From positions 5,172,908 through 5,236,907 of the forward strand of contig NW_006763290.1 in the NCBI RefSeq assembly GCF_000218685.1: 64,000 nt of DNA. The letters are read 5' to 3'. The stretch's first letter is position 1. The number at the start of each line of letters is the position of its first letter. A program made the position numbers and the translations under genes. Below the pieces are notes generated by a model. The model ran no database searches and had not been told where the DNA came from. It saw nothing but the letters and a program-made list of their open reading frames with translations. Source of the DNA: Serpula lacrymans var. lacrymans S7.9 (taxonomy: Eukaryota > Basidiomycota > Agaricomycetes > Boletales > Serpulaceae). Shown here piece by piece: positions 35,515 to 48,200 of the stretch.

Positions 35515-36260
35515 CTATTTTCGCGTGTCCATAGCCTGATGAGCTTCTGGCTGCACTTCCTGCTCTTTTGCTGCTTGTAATCTCGTCAGCGCGTCGAGTA
35601 TACCCACCCATGCGTCACGATCTACGCGCTCCTCCTGTAGCCCACGGTTGGCTTCGTTAGCACCAGTAGTATCTTCTGTGACTGGTAATCCAACGCCAAG
35701 AGAGGGTGGTATGGCCCCCAAGGGGGGTGCGTTGATAGCAGACGGAGCTATGCGTGACTGGCGCATGTGTGCGAGTGACGAACGTATAGCAACTTGTATT
35801 GCCTGCACAAAATAAAAAATGGTGTTAATTTAGCATCTCGTTCTCAAGCTGATGAAAATATGACAGTCTAATTCGAGCGTGATGTTACTGTAGAAGGAGG
35901 AAAGACTCGAAAAATAATTTGAAAGAGTCACTTACGTCTAAGCGTTCAAAATACTCGCTCACTTCAAGCACGAATTGTTCAGACCTTTCTTCGCCCTGTG
36001 GGAGGTTATCCTCTGGGCCATCGGTCTGGGGAAGCGTCAGCAACGAGATGGACGATCCTGCGAGGGAGAGCAAGCGTGTGATGTCCTATTAGACGAGGAA
36101 CTATGATCAGGATTGTTCTTGCCGGTACTCCGATAAAATGAACCAAAACCTTTTCCACCTCTCCGAGAGCGTATATCTGTCGAGATGTACGGCTTGACAT
36201 CCATATCGGATCGATGTCTGCATTGTTATGCTCCCCCCCAGCGTTAGACGGAGATGCCAT
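35515..36260 (-). CDS. MED11: Mediator complex subunit 11 (MED11)
   Basis: Head-module subunit of Mediator that helps recruit TFIIH and RNA polymerase II. Three exons (36260-36129, 36085-35936, 35802-35515) give 189 residues; all junctions are in phase 0 with GT-AG ends. The diagnostic part is the N-terminal helix IYALGEVEKVLVHFIGDITR followed by LLSLAGSSISLL, matching the family's LxxVEKxIxxLLxxAGxxL pattern. The second exon ends EYFERLD and the third opens AIQVAIRSSLAHMRQS, a helix found in the same place in other MED11 proteins. The tail is Ala/Pro-rich and ends in a helix with LTRLQAAKEQEVQPEA. The 43-nt first intron is short. The call rests on two helical motifs, so it is probable rather than certain. 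It lies 210 bp downstream of TAF2 on the same strand. Confidence 0.75.
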
Positions 36261-36470
36261 TGGTTCAGAAACCTTGTGATGGTTGAGAGAAAGCTTTCAA
36301 AAAGTTCTCGCGCGAGCGCTCTCGCATATCTTATCGTCAAACCAGAAGAGACAATATTCACCGTCACCAGTGTTTCAACGGAACGAAGATACAGAGCAAG
36401 TAGCAAAGCAAGTACAAGAATACAGTTAGCCTTATTATTTATCAAATGTTCATATCATAAAATGTCGTTC

Positions 36471-39400
36471 TCATCCAAGTTTCGCCTTCTTTGTTGGCTG
36501 AGGCGTGCTCTTCTCGCCCTCCTTGCGTTTCTTCGTCGTTGCCAACTTCACACCTCCTAATAGCTCCTTTGCTCTGTTATTGACCATCACCGCAATCCTC
36601 CCCACTTCTGAATCTGCACCGTTGAAGGTAATAGCATTTCGCACCATGAGATCCATATCCGCCTGGAACGCCTCTACGGAATCGTATTTATCGGCATCTA
36701 GTTTTGTACGAATGGTTCTGAGATCCCTAGCATCTTTGCGAGGTATGACCTCGAAATACGTGGGAATACCCAATAGAACTGGGTCTACAGGCTCCCGGAA
36801 TACCCAAGAGCTGGGTGGAGAGATAGCGGATTAGAACATCAACGGCGTCACTAGATGTGTAGAAATACTTACATATCCTCTTTGATAAGAGAACCCATCA
36901 TCCCTTGTAAACTCCTTTTCTCCGTCCATGATAGTTTCTTCTCCATCGCTTTGGACCATTCCTTGCGAAATGCTCTTTCAACAGCTTCCGCACAAGAAAC
37001 TGGATACGTCGTCGGAGGGTTGAATTTGCGGCAATTACGAAATACAAGCTCTACATCTTTCGCAAATTCTTCCATGGTACTGTATTTTCCCTCATTCAAA
37101 CGCTGCGTCATTGTGCCGAAATCCATTGGATTTTCGATTTCATCGTAATACCTGAAAAAAGATGAGAGAACGGTACTTCATAAAAAGTCAAACACACCCA
37201 CGTTGGACAACCATCCCTGATAGGATCAACAGGTTGAGCAAAGATCAGACATTCTGGTAATTTCAGAAGTGTTTTAAGAATCTCTTTGCATTTCTTGTCA
37301 TTAATCGGCGTAGACTGGTTTGCAGAGGATTTCTTCGTTCTCGCTGGAGTAGAGGAAGCACTAGAAGCAGTCTCCTTTTCCTTGCCCTTGATTGATACAC
37401 GCGGAGCTTCTGGCTTGGGTTGAATCTCGGGAAGATCGGGAACCTTGTCTTTCTTGGGTCGATGGGCACTTGGAGCAGTTTTCACGGGTTGCGGCGCTGG
37501 AGGTTTCTCGATAGCTCGAGATGCCAAGTTAGCGGGAGGGGCAGTATGTTTCTCTTTCTTAGCTGGAGTTGCCAGAGCTAATATGTCTTCTTCACCATCA
37601 AGATTGGACTTTTTACGTTTCCCAGGAGGAACACTACCAGATGCTCTGACAGGTATCGCGATAGATGGTTTAGTCGTTTCTGTAGTCAATCGGTGTCGCT
37701 TTTCTTCGTCCTTCTCTCTCTCTATAGCAATGACCTCTTGAAGAAGATCGTGAGATCCATCATCAACATATGCCGGCGGTGGTACATCAACCATCTTAGG
37801 CTTGCGATTTTTGGGCTTCGGAGGAGGCTTGGGCGTATCATTAACCTTATCCTGCGATGCGCCGACTTTAAGTTTGATAGTAGGCCGAGAGGTGGAGGGT
37901 GTAGCAACTGGTAGCGGCGGCGAAGCAGCGACGGGTACAGGTGAAGGTGGCGGTATGGGGTTTGTGACAGGCTTTACAGGTTGTTTGACAACAATATTCG
38001 GCAAAACCTCCGCAGGTTCTTCCTGAGCATGTTTATTAGCAGCCTCGAGAGTCTTACTTATGCGAGCCCATACTGACGGTAAAATTAGAACTGCCAGAGA
38101 ATATAAAAGTTGAAAAACTTACGTTTGTCAAAAAATACTTCAATTGCGGTAGCCTCATTATGCGCAAAGCTGCCAGCCACATTATATTGCTTAGCGTTAG
38201 CTATCATCAGACGAAAATCGGCCTCGAAAGCAAAGCGATCCTTGTACATGCCCTCCTCAAGCTTTGCGCCTATCGTAGAGATATCCATGGCATGCTTGAT
38301 GATTTCATAGTAGCTGTCGGAAATATGTGAGTTTATAAACAGTATAGCGACTCATATAGTCAACAAACTTGGGGGCGTGATCTCTGACGGGATCAACAGG
38401 CTGCAAGAAAAGCGTTGCATTCTTATGGACCTTGATTTTCTTCAGTGCATTTCGGGAAGCTCGTAAGTCATTGAGGCTCATTCCACCAGATTGTGCTTTT
38501 GGAACATGCGAAGGCTTGGCACCATTTAGAGGTTTACCTTTCACCTTGGATTTAACCGCTGGGGCCGTACCCTGCTTTGGTCCAGGAGCAATCTTGGTGG
38601 CATTTGATGCTGTGATATCCACTTGCGACTGACTAGGCATGATTTTGAGCTTTGGAGGAACCGTAGGAGGGACCAGGGGACTTCGTATCGGTGGGCCTCC
38701 AGACTTTAATGGTCTTGGAACTTTAGATGGCAGCTTTACCAGAGGCAAATGAGGTGAAGATTCCACAACCGGGGTAGGCGGAAGGTGAATTGTAACTTTT
38801 GGCGCGGTTTCTTCTACTCCTCTCAAAAGTATATCTGCAAGCTTGATGATCCCCCAGCGGACTTCGTGGTCGACATCCGGTGCACTAAGATGTACGGTTA
38901 AAGAGGGCAAACTACGCAGAAAAAAAATAGCATACAGGGCAATTGGCATTAGAAATTCTCGCAAGACTTCGTTTTTACCAATCTCTCTATCCTTTCGAAG
39001 AACCTTGATCATCAAATCGACCTCGCTCTTCTTTACCTCTTTGGCCTTCTCAGGCATGGACCCATCTTCCTCAATGAGTAGCGACTCTGTTTCTTTGAGA
39101 GCATTCTTCATCTCTCCCATTGAAACCAATAGTGCTAAACTCTGACAGGCGCTCTGAGTAACATGTCGTCGGATAGCTCGAGAGGGATCGTGAGCCATCA
39201 CAGCTAACACATATTTCATAATCGCGGGTGTATACCACTTCGACAGAAATAGACCGTCGAAAGCAGCTATACGGACTTGTGTATAGTTGCCTTCCCTGGA
39301 TCGTCAATGAGCATCCGTAATGATATCGCTCTGAGTAAAATCCTACCGAGTCAAGGGGAAGAAGACGCGAAGATCACTCGGAGCAAGGTTCGCGACAGTT

Positions 39401-42400
39401 AAGACAAGATAAAACTACAAAACGTTGAGAAACTGTGCCTTCCATGAACGGTGTACTTACCTCAAGTGCAGCAATAGTTACCACGTTATGAGGTGACGTA
39501 ATCAGCCTGTCCATGCTCCTGTATCTATCGATCTCAGAAATCGCCTGCTTCAGAAGACTTGTATCCTCCGAGTTCTGCTCAGATCGAGTTTCCGTAGGAA
39601 GTAACTCCCCACGTTCAGGGGGAGCAGTCGAAACTGTTGCACACGCGGAAGCAGAGATGATAGTGCAAATATAAAAGGCGTCCGAATACTAATGAACAGA
39701 TAATGTCAAAACAAGGCATCTAGATGACTAGAAGTACTCACAGGGTTTGCTGTATTGTCGTTGTATCGTAATTGGTCGATGAGAAACTGGCGAACTACCG
39801 ACGGTGATTTACCATTCTCAAACCGAACTCGCGATATTGCATTTACCAAGCTCTGAGTTAGAAAACATTACTATGACATCAAATATAATGCAAAAGCCAC
39901 TGAGCTTACCTTCCGAACAAAATATTCGGACAAATCAGAGAAGTCGTTTGGCTTAGGGACATAAGTATGAGCAAAAAGATCTTGGTTAGAGTCCTCTGGC
40001 TCGTAGCAGTTGCGCAAAAACAGCTTGAATAGATGGAATAAACCCAAGAAATCAAGCCTTCGGATGGCACACTGTTGGTGTCGGTGAGCGAGACTGTACG
40101 GCGTTCGGTTTACGACTTACATTGACAAGCGCGAGAGCAGCTTCGCAACGAATACGATAAAAGTAATTAGACACGAGCACCGTCTTGGTGAATGTGCTCG
40201 ATACTATTGCGGTTGGCTGCTTCGCAAGAGCATGTATGGCCTAACACAGCTCATGAATCGTTGCAATGAGAAAAACAATATTATCCTTACCTCAAGCTGG
40301 GCGACAACATCTCTGTCACGTTGTAGCTGTGATACCCACATGAAGTCAGGTTGCTCAAAGGCAATGGCGGCAATCCACTCAAAATCAGCATCCATCCTAA
40401 TCCACTCATACGTGGCTCCTGACATGACTTGCTCATCCTCCTCTGTCCAATCAGCGACCTTCCAGTTCTCCCGCTCCTTTTCCTTCTCCCAAACTTCCAA
40501 ACCAAATCCCATGTCAACCAGTCCCATCGCCTCCGCGGCTTCAGCATCACCTTCAGCCGCTGCTTGCGCAGCAGCCTGCCGAGCAAGATATCGTTTAGTG
40601 TTTCGTCGTATCCGCTTGTATTTCGTGTTGAATGGGACCTCATAACGTTTAAATGGAGTGCGAATGTCCAAAACATGCTCGTAAGGAGTACCATCAGCTT
40701 CGTGAATACGAATAGTCATTTGACCCTACCACCAACAAGTCAATATAACTCGAAAACGTACATCTGAGATTGCCAACATACCTCGAAAAATGGTACAGGC
40801 TTCAGCAATGCCTTTGAAACCTCATTACTTTCGTGTAACTTGAAAGCAGGGGCCTCCTGCCTCATGGTTATTTCTACAGCCATCTTCTTGCGATTGAAGG
40901 ATGCGGAGAAGCCAAAGGCAGGACAACCACTTCCATAGATCCATTGTTCCGCAAAGGAGCGCAGTTCTACACCACTAACCTTTCGGCAAGTCCTTAGAAA
41001 CGAATGCGTCGACAGGGCATTATTGGGCATTTCTCCACTGATACCCGATAAAAAGACTTTTGGCAGAACGCGAGACAAACCAAGAGAAGTGCCAGATTTG
41101 CCTAAACGTCGATCTAGGATATGGAGAACCAAAGGTGCTTTGAAATTGATAAAAGGCAAAGTGGCAGAGTCTGGCGGCTCAAAATGTTGTGGTTGACACA
41201 TTGGCGGCATGGAACCGTTGTCCCATTCCAAAACTCGCTCCATATCTCGCTTTAGTCGATAACGATATTCATTATTCCCGAGCAGCTTCCTCATAAAAAG
41301 ACCTGTCATGTAAAGGGCCAATCCGTTTACAAGCCAGGTATCCGACCACGTCTTCTGCTGAATGTTGACGCCGACCCACTGGTATGCCAAAGCATGGCTG
41401 AGAGCATGCCGCGTTTCAAGCGCCTGCTCAATCGCATCGTCTGCATGAAGCAAGTCGACAGTCACTATAGATAGTGTAGAACTGTCGAAACGTTGCACGT
41501 GAAGCTCGTCTACAGCCACGACCTTGTATGAACCGAATGGGTAGGAGCCACAATCGGTGGTGTAGAAGTTCATCGCCGAACGAAGGCACGTTACAGATGC
41601 ATGGAGCATTGCTTCGTGTCCAGGCAAACAGAAGGCATACATTAATGGTTGTGAAGCACCTGATACATCATCGGACGAATGTTCTGAAGGAATGGGATAG
41701 ACATGGAAGGGCCCAGCCGCGAAGGCGATTTGTTGCACAGAAGTGAGAACAGTCTGGGAGAAAAGAAAGATCGTCTTGTTCGAGTTGTTCGGGTGGGCGA
41801 CCTGGAGCATTCCTTAAGGATCTATCAGCCTAGAACAGCATATGATCACCCACTTGTTCGATAAGATCCCCGCTACATACGACAACCGTTGGATTTGACT
41901 CTCGCACATCTTCGACGTCTCCGTTTTCACTCCGATTTACCACTTCCACCTCCTCCAAAAATCTAGGCACTATGAACTCGAACTCCCACGTACACTTCTC
42001 CCAAAGGTTGTCCACACAAGGTACCCAACATCTTGCTGCATCAGGAGACGATGGCGTCGTATACGCATGAGGAGCGCGCTACGTGAACCTGGAGTTAATG
42101 ACAGTAGGCAAGTGGGGGAAATCTGTTACTGACGTAGGGATATGAATCGGTGGGCAAAACAAACTGAATGCCATCCACAGGATTGCGCAAGCTATATACA
42201 ATATTAACAGTGATTGGCATGAACTCGGGCATTGCGACTGGAGTATGAAACGAAGGCCCTGGTGTTTGTGGTTCCGGTGTGGCGGCTTAAAGCGACAAAA
42301 AATGAAGTTGAAGTTTAGTGAGCCCAAGAGAAACAGCCTACCTTCACTAACCATGCCACTCGCAGCGGCATGACCCGAAGGTCGCAACGGCACCTCCTTG

Positions 42401-42906
42401 GGGATTGCTATGGATAACTCGCCCTCATCGCCCTCCGCCAAAGCCGAGTAAATCTTCCTCTTCAGCTCAGGATAAGTGTGAGCATCTTTCGGGTTCGATA
42501 TGCTTATGTGGGCCAGGGGGTCGTGATGCACGAAATCCGCCTGATGCGAAGCGACAGAGACAGAATGGATAGCTGCATTGATATGTCAGCAAAATCGGGC
42601 GCGACTGTGGGTAAAGTAACGTACAACATTGTCTGGAATGTAGATGAATGGTCTTCAAATTTTCGCTGGTGGGAATGATGGTTATTTCCGTGTAACCCTA
42701 TTGAATGTCGTATTCCCTGTTGTTGAGCGCTCGTGAAAGAATGGGCCAGATGAACGGTCCTCACCCATAGAGAACCAGAGAAATCTATCTCCAGAACGAC
42801 TTTTTGGTGACTAGTATAGAATCAAACGAGGTTAGCCTTCAAAATATACACGAAAGGGGGAGTAAACGTATATAGAGAAACCTCGACGCATGTGTTCGCG
42901 TTGCAT
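36471..42906 (-). CDS. TAF2: TFIID subunit TAF2 with three C-terminal bromodomains
   Basis: TBP-associated factor 2, promoter-contacting subunit of TFIID. It begins with the M1-aminopeptidase-like region (VVLEIDFSGSLWGYTEITII at about 42810-42690; then 42.5-40.75 kb). The zinc-site helix reads HALSHALAYQWVG instead of HExxH, so it is not catalytic. The ARM/HEAT region (40.7-38.9 kb) carries FEQPDFMWVSQLQRDRDVVA, a TAF2 hallmark. After a Pro/Lys-rich linker come three bromodomains: about 38.41-38.1 kb (FLQPVDPVRD...AKQYN), 37.3-36.88 kb (FAQPVDPIRD...CRKFNPP) and 36.8-36.55 kb (REPVDPVLLGIPTYF...AITFNG). Each keeps the acetyl-lysine-binding Asn. The stop is at 36471. The first exon is uncertain: ATG 42906 (MQREHMRR) fits only with an unusual AAAAAG acceptor before TCGTTCTGG. 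It is divergent from LTV1. Confidence 0.95.
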
Positions 42907-43242
42907 GTTCAGTGTTGGGCCAAAATGCAGTGAAAAAGGGCAAGAAAAAGAGCAGAAATCCAAAATCAAAGGTAGCCAGGGTCTATACGGGATACTGAAA
43001 AGACAAGAACGGAGAGCGTTGAGAGTTCGGGGACCGTATTGCGTTAGAAATTACAGGCCGCCAGGTGGTGGGACGGTGACGGGCGAAGGAAGAACCCATA
43101 TGCTTACATAATCCTCGCGTGCCACACCACTTGCGATTTCTCTCAGCCACAGCACATCGATACCATACCATTCTTTTCTTTATCTGCTTCCATCTCAAGC
43201 CTAAACACATTTTCCGGCACAAAACATACATATCTCGCTACA
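42907..43242. promoter_or_regulatory. Shared divergent promoter of TAF2 and LTV1
   Basis: 336 bp between divergent start codons. A T/C-rich stretch (43110-43200) precedes LTV1. No TATA box is obvious. If TAF2 has an extra upstream first exon, it would lie in this interval. Confidence 0.55.
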
Positions 43243-45102
43243 ATGGCTCCAAAGTCAATATTCCGCCAACCTGGAACGCAGCATTTCCGGCTTGTCCACA
43301 GATCTCAGCGTGATCCTCTTATACATGACCCCGATGCCAGTCAACATGTTCTCAAAGCATTTGTTAGAGGCAACGACAAAAAAGTGCGTAGTGCTGAAGA
43401 TGTTAACATACAATGATCTTATTGATTAAAGTAGGGCAAATCTCGAGTAGAGCTTGAGGCCATTATCTCTCCATCCGATCTGGAACACGACTCCCGTGCC
43501 AATGTAGGAGAAGCTTCTCTGTACGGAGTATATTTCGATGACACAGAATATGACTACATGCAACATCTGCGCGCAGCGGGAGAAGAAGAAGAAGGTGTAG
43601 ACAGTGTATGGATCGAGGCTCCAACCTCACAAAAGGCAAAGTCAAAACAGAAGCAGCGAGAACCTCTTTTTCTGCGGGATCTGCCCTCTGATGCACTACC
43701 ATCAACCTCAGAACTACCAAGAAATTATGAGTCACAGGAGGCTGTTCCTTCATCGATAGCTGGTTTTCAACCTGATATGGATCCTCACTTACGACAGGTG
43801 CTAGAAGCCCTTGAGGACGATGCTTTTGTAGACGATGGTCTGGAGGACAATTTCTTTGGCGAGCTTGTTGGGGCAGGAGAACGAGAAGAAGGTGATAAAG
43901 TAGAGTTTGAGTTTTTCGAGGATGACCTGAGGGAGCACAATATTACTGGCGATCCCACTGAAGGCAGTGAAGATGAAGATGGCTGGGAGACGAGATTTGC
44001 GAAATTTAAACTGGAGCAAAAGAACGGCCCTGCAGGAAGTGATTCTGGTTCTGATGCTCATAGCGAGGGCGGAGATACTGTTGGGAATCTTCCAAAGTTG
44101 GCTGTAGTGGGGGGGAAGCGAAGGCGAAAAGGTACATCGGATGCCTCAGGCTACAGCATGAGTAGCTCGTCTATGTACCGTACAGAGGCACTGCTTACTC
44201 TTGATGAGCGTTTTGATCAGGTAAGTTTACTTTGTAACTGTCGCCATGTTCACTGGATTTATCCAATGTAGATGATTGGTAAAGAGTACCAATCGAACGA
44301 CGAGGACGAAGAAGAAGAGTCCTCTTCTGATCTTTCTGATGAGGCACCAGATCTCATCACTTCGCGAGACGACTTTGAGGATATGATGAACGATTTTTTG
44401 GATAACTATGAACTTCTAGGCAGAAAGATGAAGCCCGTACTTGCGGGAGATAGCGGTGCTGCAAAACTGGAGACACTAAGAAGAGCTATGGGGCAAGATG
44501 AGCGGGTGAGAATAAGCAATGCCGAGGAAGAGGATACGGATGACCAAGACATCTTTATGACATTGGAAGAAGACAAGAAGGATAGATGGGATTGTGAAAC
44601 CGTTCTGTGTGAGTATGAATTTTGATTATGTGCAGACATTCTTCCTGATTCAACTAGCTACATATTCCAATCTTGAAAATCATCCACGTTTAATACGTGC
44701 TCGCGAGCCAAAGCCCGAACCGAAGATTAGATTAGATCCTCGAACTGGATTACCCATGGTCGATGGGGAGGTTTCCATCACAAAATCTCGACAGCTGAAG
44801 AACCGGTCTGCTAAATCAATCCCTGCAGCTGATGACTCCAATCACGAGAAAGGTATGGTTGTCGAGTGTTTCCTTAATGTTGGTCTTATAGTTTGTTTTT
44901 GCATCTAGTTCCAAAGGAAACTACAGCAAGGCCTCGTGACGAGTCTAAAGAGGAGAAGAAGGCTCGCAAGCAAGCCGTTAAGGCAGAGCGGCAAGTACGA
45001 CGCGCAGATAAGAAAGCCACAAAAGAGCAATTCTCAGAAGAAATGAAACATCAAAACCACGACATAGCCAACAGGGAAAAATATAGAGTGCGTAAACTAT
45101 GA
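43243..45102 (+). CDS. LTV1: 40S ribosome biogenesis factor LTV1
   Basis: Assembly and export factor for pre-40S subunits that shields uS3 and eS10 sites before release by CK1 phosphorylation. Exons start at 43243 (MAPKSIFRQPGTQHFRLVHR), 43435, 44272, about 44663 and about 44911. The N-terminus includes the family's QHFxLVHRSQRDPL and YFDDTEYDYMQHL blocks. The acidic central part holds LREHNITGDPTEGSEDEDGW and DERFDQ. Conserved C-terminal motifs follow: FEDMMNDFLDNYELLGRKMK, ETVLSTYSNLENHPRLI (restored by the splice near 44611/44663), KIRLDPRTGLP and the basic KKARKQAVKAERQVRRADKK. The stop is TGA at 45100. No frame break. It converges on FAB1 with a 174-bp spacer. Confidence 0.94.
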
Positions 45103-45276
45103 ATATGACAAGATGTGCTAAGACTAGTTCAAAAATGATATTGCTGTGGTATGTACTAAACAGTGGTTGTGATGAGTGCTATGATACGCAGATGAAATAG
45201 AGGTGGTAACAATACATATGCCAATACGAGGAGGAGTTCAAAAATAACCACAAGAAGTAACGCTTAAGATGTGAAT

Positions 45277-48200
45277 TTACCAATCAGGCCAGAGTTCAGC
45301 AAGACTACGGGGATCTTCCTCAGATGTATCTTTTTGTTTCATCCAACGATCAGGAACCTATAGCAAGGTCAAGATACAATTCGAAAGAACGTGAGCAGCA
45401 GGGACATACCAGGGGGAAATACCGCTCCATTGCACTAATGAACCGTTGCCTGTATTGTTTGGGTGTGACAATGGTAGGCTCCCCTCTTCCAGCACCACCC
45501 ATGAAAGCGGATTCTTTTACCCAGCTTTCTAGCTTTTTGTCCCATGTGTAGGTTCGGATGTAATCTTTATTGGAGGTGAGTGCGAGGTAAGAGGTAAATG
45601 AGGCAGTCGTTGTCCCACTTACCAACGATGCCCACTACCAGCTCATTTTTTATGTTGTCCACACCAACGACTAAGGAGTAGTCCATAACATTGATATCGG
45701 CAAGAAATTTGCTATCGTTGTATAATGCTCCCCGAAGAACACGCTTGGAATGTTCCCGCAGATAAAAAGGAGATAAATGAGCAGCTTTGTAAAATGGTTA
45801 GCGCATACTCAGATGCTGAGTAACTAGGCCTTACTTTCAACCAAATTCTCATCCAAAAGAACCTCGTTTTCTCGACCGGTTGACTGTACGTGGCGATTGC
45901 GAGTTGACCCCTTCAAGTCATATATCTACCAAAAAAAAATGAGTTTTGAGACAAAACAAAAGTACGTATGTAGATACCTTCGAAAAGCGTCGATCGTAAA
46001 AGAGATTTTCCATGACGACCAAGTTCATCTGCGTTAGTTTCGACTTGCTAGATCCTTTGTCCTTGGTCTTCTTGAACGTAATTTTGTAGCATCCGAAAAC
46101 TTTGGCAAGCAAAGTCGGCCGCTGAGGATAAGTTGAGTAAATCGTCTAACACTTCAAGGTGGTAATTCCTACGTTTCCAGTAACAGCCGAAGCCATGTAA
46201 TCGAAATAAGCAGGAGCGAATGTCTCCATCGTCTGTAATTCAGGTCTGGATAGCTCCTTGGCAATGAAACGATCATCTTCGTTATAACGTTATAACGTCA
46301 ATAACATAAGCTACAAGATGTGGCCGGCTATAACCCACCTCGGGTTTTCAAGAAGGCGGAACCTGATTTACCGCCGCTCGCATTCCACTTTACACATCGT
46401 GCTAAAGACTCAATGATAGATTTTTCGCAGTCATAGGTCCTTCGTAACGCGTCAAAGTGTTCCGGATATAGGACCGTGCAGCTGATGGTCAGACCTCCAC
46501 TTTCAAAAGCTGTAAATGCGGTTAGTACTACTGCAAGTATCGATGCAGCAGTGCTTACAAATTGCCCAGGGAAGTTTAGAAGACGCAGACTTCAGCTCAT
46601 CTGTTGGATTGGCGCAGTCTGCACTCTCAACATTTACGACACCCCAAGTAGATGTTGACTCTGCCACGGAACGATCATCAGGCATAAAAGCCTCTCCACC
46701 ATCTGTGAGCTTCGGTTCGCGAGCTATTCGTTTCTCCGCGCGTGATCTAGCTAGCATGTCGCGATACTGTGGGGAGCTGAACACAGTTATGAGCATAGGC
46801 GCAAGATAGATTGATCAATAACTCACTTCAATGCCAAGGCGATAATGGACGTTGGCTCATCGGTACGTACAACCATTGATGAATCACGGAAAATATGCTC
46901 TGGATCACTCATAGGATCATCGCCTTCGAATTCTACACGGCGGGGTTGCGGAAATTGTTGAGGCCAGAGACCAGACAATGCAGCTTTGAAAATCGAGCCG
47001 CGTTCTGTTCCGCCACCGATAATATCCATATCAGGTGTCAACGGCGTCGAAGGAGGGTTTTGACACGCCGGCGTGGATGATAAGAATGGTGATGCGGGAA
47101 CTTTGGTCTGAGGCTCAGGTTGAACGATAGGACGAGGCAGAAGTACCTGCGATTGAGGAACCGTAGATATCACATCATTTGAATTATCGAGAGTATTTGG
47201 TGCGGGATTACTATTATCGGTGACCTCTGGCTGCACCTTCACCTCAGGAAGTGTAGCTGATTGTTCGGGAGATGAATCCAAGGTAGTCTTATCACTTGAT
47301 TTACGCCCTTCATCTTCATCGCCTCCTTCATCATCTGCTTCGCTTGAGGAATCGGAGCTCTCGGATTCGTCCTTAATGGCGTCTTTGATACTGTCGAGGA
47401 CTTCTACAGTGGCTTTCGCAGACGCTACAGGTCGAGCCCGTTTACCGCGAATAACAGCATAACGTCGATTTGCTTTTTCGGTATCTCGATTTATCCGCTC
47501 AAAGTGTCTAGCTATATTCGATACCTTGCTGCCTGTTCCGACTGGTGCTCTCCGGAAGCCCGGCTTCGTCCCCGAACTAGATGGTGGCCGAGAAGATGCC
47601 TTGTCCTTGGGGAACCCTCGCGCCGGGGGTTTTCCCCTCATATTCCGAGCAACAGTTGTGGGAGGAACGGGTGCTTTGCTCCCCGAAGGGGGAGATGTAC
47701 GACCAAGTTTACTTGACCCATCTGTAAGGGTTTTGGCAGAACGTTTATCCGGCGACGCGCGACGAGACGGAGGCTGGGATTCGACTGAAGATCCGATGGG
47801 TCCAGGAATGCGACTAGCCTGTGGCCCCTGGCCAAGAGATCGACGATTGTAAGTCAGATACCTCGAGGCAACATTAACCGCATAACTTTGCTCGAAGTCC
47901 GATATGGAAGGTTTCTTGGAGGGCCCATGACGCCTGCTCTTCGAGCGTAGCGTACGAGGATATGGCATGATCACACTCTCTTGGTCACTTTCCGACACTG
48001 GAGGGGGTGGAGCTAAAGCAGTCTTTGCGAGTTCCTGGACGCCCTGGGGAGGTAAGAAGTCTTGATACTTTTTGACAAGTTCTGCTACACTAGGGTTTTG
48101 AGTAGCGCGCCGGGGCAATCTTGACATCTGTTCAACAGTTCTATCGCCGTTGGGCTCGCTATGTTCATCCTGGAGAAGAAACATCAGTCTGAATCAGTGT

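Noticed and set aside
36471..39220. A separate bromodomain (BDF1-like) gene downstream of TAF2
   Set aside because: No start codon context, stop or promoter separates the ARM/HEAT region from the bromodomains; the frame continues from the TAF2 region into the linker and then across introns. Listed as the refutation test of the TAF2 finding.
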